Under the pieces are notes generated by a model. The model was not told the DNA's origin. It did not search any database and saw nothing but the letters and a program-made list of their open reading frames with translations. This document shows positions 23,186-34,410 of a stretch of DNA of 64,000 bases, piece after piece. The stretch spans positions 310,001 through 374,000 of the forward strand of contig JAVXUO010003225.1 in assembly GCA_033065855.1 (NCBI GenBank), read 5' to 3'. The DNA comes from Escallonia rubra. Lineage: Eukaryota > Streptophyta > Magnoliopsida > Escalloniales > Escalloniaceae. The position numbers and the translations under genes are program-made. Each line of letters opens with the position of its first letter. Positions within the stretch are counted from its first letter, which is position 1.

Positions 23186-23358
23186 TGTTAAGATTATTTG
23201 TAAGATTGTATATAGTTAAGGGGTTATATTGTAATTTTCCCTAATCTAAAATATTCTTTAGGGTTTCCTAGTCCTTGTAGGATACTAGATACATGCCTAT
23301 ATAAAGGCTCTTTGTACATATTATGTGATACACAAGAAATATGTCTTCTCTTCGAACA
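23186..23358 (+). repeat. 3' LTR of the Copia element
   Basis: Same length and ends (tgttaagatt...cgaaca) as the 5' LTR, with about 8 mismatches. Confidence 0.95.
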
Positions 23359-23363
23359 CGGTT

Positions 23364-24440
23364 GGACATGACTGCCTTAGGAGTGGTCCTCTGGGCAGCC
23401 CAAACGGCTAGAGTTTTCTTCACATCGAAGACTTTCAAGTTCACCCTTCTTAAGTTGCAACTTAGGGTGCCAAGTTCTGCCACAAGAAGGTGAACACCGT
23501 TGAGAGGCTTGTTTGGCGCGCAAAATAAAAGATCCGATAGCTGGTGGGTGGGGATAGAGGGGAGAAGATGGAACAGGTCTATGCTACAGTGAAGGGACAC
23601 GAGAGAGATAAGTAAGAGATAATTGAGGAAGGTGGCATGAAGTTGTTATAAATGTATTTTTGGACAGTAAATACGTTCATAAAACAATTTATTTTCTATG
23701 GCGAAAATCCAATGAAATTGAAGAAGAAAACAAAATTAGATTTAATAAATATATATCACAAGGCTGCTGAAAAAAAAATCCAATGAAACAATGGATAACT
23801 AATATGTTTGTTGTTCAAAGCTTTTTCGCCTTTATTTGCATTTTCAGATTTAGTCCAAACCATACCATTAATTACCGAACTCTCATGCAAAATCTAATAC
23901 AAGAAGTTTTTATTTGCGACTTTTATACTTTCACAATTTTTTGTTGTTGTTTCATCTTTGGACTTTACCTAGAAAGCTTTGTGCTAATCCTGTAGACACA
24001 AAAAAGTAGCTATTGGTTTGCATGGATTCAAGGTGTCCTCTCATTTATGTAATAGTTAATTTTTTTCCTTTAATCTTTTAACATCTTGGTTATATTTCTA
24101 AGGGACAGTCATGTTCTATTTTGTACTAATTTACTTTTCAAGAACGTCTATTTAGACATTCTTTACTTTGGTCATGTAAAATTGTTGAAATGTTTCACTA
24201 ACTATACACTGTTTTTGGAATCACGGAATTAATGGAACTTCATTTTAAACACTCAAAATTTGTTGTTTGGAACATTAAAAGAGGAATTGGAATCTGATTT
24301 CATGGGATTTGACTGGATGTATTTCTACACTGTGAAATCCGATGAAAAATGGTCAAATTTCATGGGATTTAGATTTACTTCAATTAATTTCTTATCCCAT
24401 CTTATCCTTTCATGAATCTCTACAACCAATGAACCACAAG
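23364..24440. other. Copia insertion flank and intergenic DNA
   Basis: Bases 23364-23640 read open on the minus strand as a stretch of about 110 residues (LLPSIPTHQLSDLLFC, LAVWAAQRTTPKAV). The frame would run on through the empty site of the Copia element, but I recognise no family and give no function. The rest, to 24440, is AT-rich with nothing recognisable. Confidence 0.3.
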
Positions 24441-24477
24441 CATCGTCTTTATTGCTGATGTTTCCATACTACCTTTA

Positions 24478-25310
24478 CAGCCGCCGCCGCCATCATCACC
24501 ACTACCACCATTACGTTACCGTCACTACCACCACCCATGGACCGCTATACCCAAGACCACTGGATAGTCACACCCACCACAACCATCCCACTATTGTCAT
24601 CGCCCCACGACACAGCACCACCACCACAGTCACCAGTGATGTCAAGTGTGTTACATCACCACCACAATCACCATGTCGCCATCATCGTTGCCGCGCCCCA
24701 CCACTACTACCACCATCACCACCTCCATCATCAATGCTGCCACCACTGTCATTGTCAATTACCATTACCACTGGTGCCACTATATCATCTCTGTTGTGAT
24801 CAACATGGCTTTGATCGGCACCACCAACAGTAGTGCCACCACCACTCTCTCTATTGCCACCACTATGACTACAATCGCCAACATGCCATTAGCGACACCT
24901 GCACACCGCCACTGCTACCACCACTACCATGGCTACAATTACTAGATCGCCCCATTACCATCGCTATTGATGCCACACCACCACCACCACGGCTGATGTC
25001 AGAACACCACCATCATCTCTGCTACTGTCACCATAACTACTGTCACCAACATTACCATTAGGGACGCCTTGATACCACTAGCACCACTGTTGATGCCATA
25101 GGACAACACCATCGTAGGCGCCATATCACTAACACCAACGTCATTACTGTCACTATCCCTACCACTAGTTACACCTCAATAGCACAGTCACCAGCCCTTC
25201 CATTGTTACCATCACTTGACCACCCTACTACTATTCCAACGTCAATGCCGCTACCCTGCTACTTGTATCGAGGCTGTTTGCACATTAAGACTACCATGTG
25301 GTGCCACCAA
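24478..25310. repeat. Degenerate CAC/CAT triplet-rich block
   Basis: About 830 bases on this strand are dominated by cac, cat, acc and act words (caccaccacc, ccaccactacc) with irregular interruptions. Open frames across it encode only His, Thr and Pro low-complexity runs and change frame freely, so they are not genes. The flanks on both sides carry ggaattgg and tttgtttggaac words in opposite orientation (24262-24300; reverse complement at about 25428-25480), which hints that the block is the core of a non-autonomous DNA transposon. Confidence 0.6.
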
Positions 25311-25820
25311 CAGATCTAAAAACACCTACCGTAGTTTATTTTATATTGTAAGCCATGGAATAAAAGCTTATTACCTTTTTGTTTTCCAAACATGACATAT
25401 GAATTCTATTGTTTGAATTTCCTTTTGTTCCAAACAAAAAGAAGTGAACTGATTTCCAAATCCAATTTCCAATTCAAGATTCAAATCCAGAAAAAATGAT
25501 TCCAAAGATAGTAAGAATTGGTTCCAAAGATAGTGTTACATGCTCATACTTTCTAGGTCCTGACAACAAAGTTTACTACTTCCTCCCCCAAGTTTGTCTT
25601 TGGTCTATTGTACAACGACACTTTGGTATACGGACAGAGTAATAATTTTTTTAAAAAAATTTGTAACTATTATAAATCGAGTTCAATTGTTGCTTTGTTA
25701 CTGAAAAGATTTTGTTATTGTACAATAAAAAAATGTATTTTTGACTTATTTTTACAACTATTTCGTCTTTTTAATAACATAGCATGGTTTTCTTAAATTT
25801 ATCATTCATATATAGAATGT

Positions 25821-25856
25821 AGGGCTCGCATGCGCAACACACGGGATGAAAACTAA
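25821..25856 (+). mobile_element. Possible Helitron 3' end
   Basis: An imperfect hairpin (ggctcgcatgcgcaacacacggg) is followed by atgaaaa and CTAA at 25853-25856, then T. The layout matches a mutated plant Helitron terminus. No matching 5' end was found. Confidence 0.35.
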
Positions 25857-26400
25857 TTCCCTAAACAAAAAGGCAATCAAGCACTGCCTAAATCCTTTTG
25901 TCCAATTTCAGTCCTTTGTCAAATTTTCGAAAATTATATGTCTCATGAATTCGTTAACCACAGAACTTTTGGAAAGTCCTTGTGTATAGGAAATGGAATT
26001 CGGATGGACTTGGCGACTAAAAGTTCTTTTACCATATGAGCCATATATCGTGAGGCAGAGAGATTACTCCCTCTAATTCGCTAGAACTGGATTTGCTAAT
26101 ACAAAGATAATCAAAGGGTACGTACAGTGATTAGAACAAACTAAAGACTGTATGTAGCAGAGATATTCTCCTACTTGTAGATCTATATTGTTCCAATACA
26201 TATATACTTGCAAGATACGATTGACTCTCTCTTTTGGAGATACAATTGCATGATCATCAGTAGAACCTTATCTCCCTTCTCACCATGTGCTGCTCTCAAG
26301 CTCCCTAGTTTATTCAATGTAGAGATACAATTGCATACACATGTCTCATACTCGCTACGTGCATTGCTCTCAAAGTGTTTGGACCTCTCTAACTCTTGCA

Positions 26401-26408
26401 TATATATG

Positions 26409-26441
<33 letters not shown>

Positions 26442-26455
26442 GTATATATATATTT
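26401..26455. repeat. TA-type microsatellite
   Basis: About 55 bases of alternating TA with a few tatg interruptions. Confidence 0.9.
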
Positions 26456-27691
26456 CAGATCTGACTAAAAAGGGCATTTAGACCCCATACATAGACTTGG
26501 GAGATGGTACTCCCCTATCCATAAGGATTCTCTATTCCTGACTGATTATGAGAGAGTTACACTCCAATCCAACTAAACCTAACTGGATTACCAAATCCTG
26601 AAATCCTGGTTATTAATGTGAGAAACAAAGTTTTACTCAAAAACCAACTACAAATGTTAGTGGAAAGGTTAGTCTGTAGTCGTAGTTAGTTTCAGAAAGG
26701 AGTTAAAATTGTGTCTAATTGCCATCAATGGATATAAGTGCTCTTGGAGCAAAGCTCACGTTGTTTAGAGGAGTTAGCTCATGCATGCTCAAAGTCGAAA
26801 CTGCACGAAAGAGAAGATCATGCCCCGGTGCTCCTTGCTTAAAAGGTTACAAAAGTTTGATTATACTTGAAAGTGGAAGACAATAATAGATCTGTTGTCC
26901 GTCGTCATGTTGTGCTTCTCTGAGATCTTTCCTCTACCAGTAATAATTCTTCAAAATTTGGCGTCAACTTAATTAGGCGCTACTACTGTTACTCGATTAC
27001 ACCGATTATCTGTCTCATATTCGAGCTTCTCGAGTCTAAAACGAGACATAGCACAAATTAAGCCCTTGCACTAAAAATTAGGCTCTGCTAATATTTGATC
27101 CGCAAACAGAGTAAGAGATATTGCTCCCTGCAATTCAGTTGAATCGGACATGCGGTGTATACTTGTGATCAAAAACTTCAAACAATTAAATCATTCTAAA
27201 TGGTGTATAGCGTGGAGAAATTAACTACATATCTCAGTGGACAAGGATATATTTTGCAATCCTATTTAGTCCTGGAAAATAGGTTGCGACCTTCTCTAGT
27301 TATAGCCATCTACAGTCGTAGATCCTCGTGGATCAGCATACAAGTTGTGTGCATGTCCACTGAAAGTTGCTTTTGAGTTATGATGCTTTTACAGCCATCT
27401 TATACAAATTTGAAATTCCCTCGAATTGGTTCCACTTGGTAAAAATTGTCCTGCATTACACAATAGCATGTGGTTGAAACTTCCATTGAAGTCCACCACA
27501 TTTATCTTACAAGAATTGCGGCTTGTGCCCAACTCATGCCCAGCTTTATAGGATAAGTTTGACTGCCGAGTACAACTCACCTTCACCCTAGGTGTACCCG
27601 TGACCAAAACTATATATGCTACTTCAGGATAAATGGAGAATTAGTCAAAGTATGAATGGCTCTTTTCATTGAAGTTAAATCATGCAATAAC
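26456..27691. other. Intergenic, nothing recognised
   Basis: No coding frame, repeat pair or element end could be supported in this stretch upstream of the MITE and peroxidase gene. Confidence 0.4.
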
Positions 27692-27694
27692 TAA

Positions 27695-28118
27695 GGTTCT
27701 GTTTGAAATCGTTTATTTTTCCAGTTTTGTAAACTGGAGAAAATAAACGCATTTGACACACAATTTTCGTTTTTTTTCCTTCAGTTTTGAAAACCAATTT
27801 TTAAAACATGACTGTTTTTGAAAACTCTCATTTGAAGTTTTGGGTTTTCAATTTTGCTTTTTATTTTGAGACCATCACCACCTCCCACCGCCACCGGCCG
27901 GCTGGCAGCCATCGCCGGCGACCACAGCTGGCAACGGCCGGCCGGTAGCCACCACCGGCCACTGCCACGCCCTACCATCGCCACAGCAAACCACCACCAA
28001 ACTACCAAAGAAAAAACTCAAAATAAAAATTGGGTAATCAAACACCCATTTGTTTTTGTAAAAAAAAAAAAAACTAAACAGGTTTTTGCTAAAACTGGAA
28101 GTATTTTCAAACGCTACC
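27695..28118. mobile_element. MITE with TAA target duplication, in the peroxidase promoter
   Basis: Imperfect terminal inverted repeats: GGTTCTGTTTGAAATCG at the left and, on the other strand, GGTAGCGTTTGAAAATAC at the right; each then has a CCAGTTTT block. TAA flanks both ends (27692-27694 and 28119-28121), as in PIF/Harbinger (Tourist-like) insertions. The 424-bp core has a CAC and CCGG-rich middle (27870-27990) unlike its AT-rich ends. No transposase. It ends about 70 bases upstream of the peroxidase TATA box. Confidence 0.65.
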
Positions 28119-28185
28119 TAACTTTGGCTCTAAGACTCCCCTCCACCCCGGGCCAACCCAACCCCTTCTGAGTGGCCCTACTTTC

Positions 28186-28193
28186 TATAAATA
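28186..28193 (+). promoter_or_regulatory. TATA box of the peroxidase gene
   Basis: TATAAATA lies 64 bases upstream of the predicted start codon at 28257, leaving room for a short leader. Position and consensus fit a plant core promoter. Confidence 0.7.
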
Positions 28194-28256
28194 GATTATC
28201 CGAAGTAATAGAAATTCACCAACTTTTTTCCTGTTAAGCTGAGACAACATTTGTAA

Positions 28257-29922
<1,666 letters not shown>

Positions 29923-30355
29923 TTTCTCGTGACAGGTTTTCATGAAACTGGTGACTTGAACGTCAAAATTAAATCCAACTGCTGCAGAAGAACCGTTTCC
30001 ATCATAAAGGGTTTCATCATCAAGTGTCAACTATGAATTTGCTTACGTTTTTTTTTCCTTTTCTTTTAACCCTTTCTTAACTGGAACTATGTTACCAATT
30101 AAAGTGATAATTCTCCTGATTATGGTCTTTTGTACGTGAAATACATAATTATAATAAGCTGAATAACTCTTCTGACTGTTTTCTTATCTTGCCAGTGAAA
30201 GAATATAGTGAATCACTATGCATGCGAACTTTCTTTACCCGATGCAATCCTTTTCTAAAAGTCAAACTATCATTTCTGAACCCAAAAATGATCTATTTTA
30301 CCGGCACTAACCGGAGAATGTCACAAGAATATTGATGATTATCGAGTAATTAATA
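29923..30355. other. Peroxidase 3' untranslated and intergenic DNA
   Basis: T-rich and AT-rich sequence following the TAA stop of the peroxidase. No other gene or element is visible before the Stowaway MITE. Confidence 0.5.
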
Positions 30356-30665
30356 CTCCCCATCTGCTCCTTTTTATTTGATCGTGTTTGATTTGCACGC
30401 TTATTTATAATAAAAGTTATATTTTATGAGTTCCCCATTCTACCTCGAGAGAAAAAGAGAGAGGAAGAGAAGAAAGTGCGCCAGGAGAGAGAAAAACGGG
30501 TTGTTATTGGATTAAATGTGAAGAGATAAGTATAATAAAAAAAAGTATAAGAAGAGTAAACATGCAAAATCATTCATAAAATCTTGCTTACTTTAAAAAA
30601 TGATCAACTTTTAGAGAAAGCCCAAAAAAAAAAAGGACATGATCAAATATTAGGGATGGAGGGAG
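30356..30665. mobile_element. Stowaway-type MITE (Tc1/mariner), 310 bp
   Basis: Left end CTCCCCATCTGCTCCTTTTT and right end, on the other strand, CTCCCTCCATCCCTAATATT, both followed by a TTTGATC block. TA duplications flank it (30354-30355 and 30666-30667). The CTCCCTCC start with a TA target is the Stowaway signature. It has no coding capacity. Confidence 0.85.
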
Positions 30666-30720
30666 TAGCAGCTAACAAGAGAGAAAGCTGCCATCAAATA
30701 ATGGAACTTGTAATGTAAGG

Positions 30721-31553
30721 CGAGCAGTACACTCCAGTGCTCGTCCGCTACATAGTGTAGCGGACTAAGAGGCCTTTTGAGATTGATTAAAAAAAACAGA
30801 TTCAGCTTAAATCTTAATCAGTTTTTAAAATCTGATTTAATCAGAATCAGTTTGCCGTTTGGCAAAAATAATTATAAACTAGATTAAATCTATAAAAAAT
30901 GTTTGGATAAAAAGTATTTAAACCAGTTTTACTATGACAAATGACCATATAGGACACTCAATAAACATTTTCTAATATCCAAGCAACGTTAACATAACTT
31001 TTATTCGTAAATAACTATAATGCCTAAATAAATTATTAAAATAATTATTTTCACGCACCTACAGAAGTTGTTACTTTTTATTTTAAATTAAAAACACATA
31101 GAATCTCATGTTATTGCTTATAGTACGATAATATCTCCAAATTACAAATAAAGTTTATCTTAAGCAAAAAAAAGATTATCTAAGTGTAGGAGAAGAGTTT
31201 AGCAATAGGAGAAGAGATAAACTCCAGAAACTATCTAAGATAATTAATTAAGGGGTATGAGAGGTCTTTTTGTGAAAAATATGGGGATATAATGGTAAAT
31301 TAGAAGGTCAAACCTGATTATGGAATAAATCAGTTTTTAACTTCGAGAGATGGATTAAATCTCTTAATCTCTTTTGCCAAACATCCACATACCTGATTTT
31401 ATCTAGATTAAATCAGGTTTGACCATCCCATAATCAATCCCAAACATGCTCTAATAAGGCACTAGTCTTCTCTTTCTCTCTCCTTTCTCTCATAATGTTC
31501 TGACTTTCTCTCTCTCTCTCTCTTCTCTCGTCACTTTTTGTTTTCTCTCTCAT

Positions 31554-31588
<35 letters not shown>

Positions 31589-32119
31589 CAGATTGCTCTT
31601 CACTCTCTTGATTTACCAGTAAGCAGGTTTGACAAAGGGGTTTTTAATTAAGTTTTGTTGTCTTTTACTCCACTCTCTTTTACCCCTTTCTTTATGCCAT
31701 CAATAAGAGGAGAAAATAGATGTTGTAGCTTCAGAGATAAGGGACACTTCTAGTCCTACCACTCTCTCTCACCACCGCTCCAGTCTCTGCGCCAAATTTC
31801 CAAGGAGATTTCCTTCGGAACCCCTAAAATTCTGCCTGAAATTGTCTTGGATCCATCAAAGTTTTGTCTACTGTACATGTTCTTGTGTGACAGAATGGAA
31901 GCAGCCCAGAAAGCAAAGCTGATAAATCAAGAGAGTGAAGAGCAATCTGCGAGAGAGAGAGAGAGAGAGGATGAGAGAGAAAACAAAAAGTGGTGAGAGA
32001 AAAGATAAAGAGAAAAAGTCAGAACATTAATGAGAGAAAGGAGAGAAGAGAAAGAGAAAACTAGTGCCTTATTAATCCGCTACACTATGTAGCGGACGAG
32101 CACTGGAGTATACTGCTCG
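30721..32119. mobile_element. Foldback-type element with long inverted arms, carrying a nested MITE
   Basis: The left arm (30721-30768 plus 31455-31620) and the right arm (31918-32119) are inverted copies of about 200 bp. Both outer ends read, from outside in, CGAGCAGTA(C/T)ACTCCAGTG. An agg at 30718-30720 and at 32120-32122 may be a 3-bp target duplication. The left arm is interrupted by a second element (30769-31451). The loop is about 297 bases without coding sense. The inner arms are rich in CT/GA dinucleotides. Transcripts would fold into a long hairpin. Confidence 0.75.
30769..31451. mobile_element. Nested Tourist-like MITE (683 bp)
   Basis: Ends are GAGGCCTTTTGAGATTGATTA and, on the other strand, GAGCATGTTTGGGATTGATTA. 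TAA flanks it at 30766-30768 and 31452-31454. Removing it together with one TAA restores the arm sequence gcggactaataaggcac, which pairs with the intact right arm (gcggattaataaggcac on the other strand), so the insertion border is confirmed by an internal control. TAA target and TIR type fit PIF/Harbinger. Confidence 0.85.
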
Positions 32120-32178
32120 AGGGTATTTTTGTCAAAAAATCATCCGCTATATTATGTGGCGGACGGACTTAAAAAAAA

Positions 32179-32249
32179 CTATACACACACACACGCACGC
32201 ACGTACGCGCGCGCAATACATACATACATGTGTGTGTGTGTGTGTGTGA
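32179..32249. repeat. Compound AC/GT microsatellite
   Basis: An (AC) run, then cgcacg and cgcgcg words, tacatacatac, then a (GT) run, so that its two halves are roughly inverted copies. Confidence 0.9.
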
Positions 32250-32347
32250 AGGATAACATGATGTCACTAATTACTATACTTGTACCCGTTAACGAATATA
32301 ACAAAGAACTTACGAGTTCGCAACGGATGTTGGTTAGCAGAATTTTT

Positions 32348-32480
32348 TAGATAAACTGCCAAAGGGTTTTATTTTGAGTATAAATTTGTCAGAACTCGCC
32401 TTTTGAACAGAAAACCCACCACTCATTTAAAATCCTTGAGTAGAGTTACATGATTAGCTCATCGTTAACTGCTCTTCGAA
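32348..32480. repeat. Dispersed repeat copy 1
   Basis: About 130 bases starting tagataaactgcc match 33667-33790 (tagataaattgcc...) in direct orientation with roughly 80-85 percent identity by eye. Both run through gagtataaatttgtca, catttaaaatcc, and acgattag/atgattag. The copies are 1.3 kb apart. Confidence 0.65.
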
Positions 32481-33600
32481 CTTTCTTAAACCATCGTTAA
32501 CTGATCTTCGAACTTTTTAACATGTACGTATACTTCTTGATTCTTTCACCAACATTAGTTGTCTTTCATTTAACATGTTTTGATTATTCACATTAGCAAA
32601 ACTTGTTTAGGTGTATATCACGTGTCTCTAAAAATGCCGGTCATAAAGCATTCACACCTAGAAAGCATGCCACGTTCACACCTTCATAAATCATACATGT
32701 TTTTGTCAATCGACTTTTCCAAGTATTCCTCTAATACTATGTGTGTTCTTTCATTGCCTTTTATTTGACAAAAATGAAGCTATATTAATGTGAAGTACTA
32801 TTATAAGCCTGGTTCTAGGGGTATGAAATATATATCGTCATTATTGCTAAGCTAGGACCTCTTGATGAAGTACGCTAATATCACCTAAATCTTACACTTA
32901 GAAAGAATGAAATACAAAATTAAAAAATGCTAGACTCATCATGTTAACACGAAGTCTTATGATGTCAAAACTAATACGGGAATATATATTCTTGGCATCA
33001 TATAGCTTGGAATCAATTTGTAACCAAAAGGAAAAGGGAAAAGGGAAAAGGGAAAAGGAAAAAGGAAAAAAAAATGAGCAACCTCAGCATTATTTTAAGT
33101 GAAAATGAGTTGTTGCCTTTATCTAATTATTTATATTTATGTTTGAAACCTATCCTTTATTTAGAGCAATGGAGATAGAGGTGGCATAATAGACTAAGGT
33201 CATTTCAGCACTATCAAACCCAGATTTCTAGTTTCTTTTTATCCATTCTCGGATGTGATTTATATTTTCATTGATGATCTTTTTCTTTTTTTTTTCTTCA
33301 TGATTTCATTAAGTGCTAATAAGTAATGGTGTGATTTATAAGTTTTACATCAGGAAACATCCTATTTTGTAACATGTTGTTTAATTGAGAAAAAAATTTC
33401 TTTGATGTTTATATTTTTTGCTCATCTTCCTATAAAAAATGATTTTGTTTCCTTCCAAATTCCAACTAAAATACAGTAATAATTATCAACAAAACGACTA
33501 CAAAAAGAGCCTTAGTCAATGTATCTGTAGATGATGGAGAACTGCTGAAAGTTGAGATGACCCATTGACTTTCCTTTATAAATCTTTAGGGTTTTAAACA
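32481..33600. other. Intergenic, AT-rich, with a GGGAAAA microsatellite
   Basis: No gene seen. At about 33025-33070 there are four or five tandem ggaaaag/gggaaaa heptamers followed by A-rich sequence. The remainder is AT-rich with no supported feature. Confidence 0.45.
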
Positions 33601-33635
33601 AAATAGAAGATTGTTGTCGCATAAAAATCATTGAA

Positions 33636-33666
33636 TCAACGTGCAATGCACGTGCATTGCTGCTAG
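33636..33666 (+). mobile_element. Helitron 3' terminus (5' end not found)
   Basis: A perfect 18-base palindrome, gcaatgcacgtgcattgc (33643-33660), is followed two bases later by CTAG at 33663-33666 and then T. Hairpin plus CTRR plus T is the Helitron 3' signature, although the usual spacer is longer. The element should extend upstream, but no TC-type 5' end could be identified. Confidence 0.5.
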
Positions 33667-33790
33667 TTTAGATAAATTGCCGAAAAAGTTTTATTCTTTG
33701 AGTATAAATTTGTCACGACTCACCTTTTGAAAAAGAACCCATCATTCATTTAAAATCCTCAAGTGGAGTAACACGATTAGATCAATCGTT
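33667..33790. repeat. Dispersed repeat copy 2
   Basis: Direct copy of 32348-32480. It begins exactly at the CTAG-T border of the Helitron terminus just upstream, and its downstream end runs towards the LTR element at 33853. Confidence 0.6.
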
Positions 33791-33852
33791 GACAAAACTT
33801 GTTGCGATACTCTCTAACCATCAATATAAATATAATAAATATATATATAGAT

Positions 33853-34288
33853 TGTTGTGGCCAAAAATTGACCGGGACCGAAAGAGCACGCGAGCAGACC
33901 TGCAAAGCACAACACGAGCAAACGGTGACGCGCCGGGACCCCGGAGGGGGCTCCGGCGGAGAGTCTCCGATGCTTAAGTCAGTAAGCATTTTTGAGAGAG
34001 TATCTGAAAATATTATAAAGTGTCAGAACTTACCATTTTCCTCCCCTTCACTTCCATTTTATAGGAATGTATTAAAGAGTCTGTTACTTGACATAATGGG
34101 TAGTTATCCTAATTAGTGGGAGGTTACCAGGATTTAAAGGGCAGTTATTGCTCATAATGAAATAGTGGGATAGTGGAAAGGTGGGCAAGTGCCACTCCCA
34201 CATCTCTAAGAATCAAGGAGCAGTTTTGGTGCCGTCTGATGGTGACAAGTGTCACCTTCCCGTTGGTGGGTATTTTTTACCCATATCA
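33853..34288 (-). repeat. Left LTR (3' LTR on the minus strand)
   Basis: Starts tgttgtggcc and ends cccatatca on the + strand, so TG...CA bounded. Near its end are the inverted repeats gtgacaagtgtcac and tgggtattttttaccca. Confidence 0.9.
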
Positions 34289-34303
34289 TTTGCCCCCCAT
34301 TCC
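34289..34303 (-). other. Polypurine tract of the LARD element
   Basis: On the minus strand GGAATGGGGGGCAAA directly precedes the 3' LTR. Confidence 0.8.
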
Positions 34304-34410
34304 GTATTCTTTTGGGAGTAAGAATGCGGAATTACGACGATTGTCGTAGCATCGAATTTTGGGCCCTTGTTTAAGAGTCCTCCGCGTTTGGAAGTTTTAC
34401 CAAAAGTAAA

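Larger units (their letters stand above)
18213..23358 (+). mobile_element. Complete Copia LTR retrotransposon with broken polyprotein
   Basis: Two 173-bp LTRs bound it, TG...CA, flanked by a perfect 5-bp target duplication cggtt (18208-18212 and 23359-23363). A primer binding site follows the first LTR and a polypurine tract precedes the second. Domain order is Gag, protease, integrase, reverse transcriptase, RNase H, which is the Copia order. The two LTRs differ at about 8 of 173 positions by eye. Several stops and two frame changes interrupt the polyprotein, so this copy is not autonomous. Confidence 0.95.

Noticed and set aside
24452..24945. His/Thr/Pro-rich open frames in the CAC block
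   Set aside because: Three overlapping frames are all open owing to triplet repeats; no domain, start context or splice structure.
25572..25620. ctacttcctcccccaagtttgtc as a Stowaway end
   Set aside because: Only one end is visible and the match to CTCCCTCCGTCCC is partial.
26061..26100. tactccctctaattcgct as a Stowaway end
   Set aside because: No inverted partner with a TA flank was found nearby; a similar phrase near 27123 is in the same orientation.
30743..30769. GTCCGCTACA hairpin followed by CTAA as a Helitron 3' end
   Set aside because: The same hairpin occurs inverted at the other end of a foldback element, and the TAA is explained by the nested MITE target duplication.
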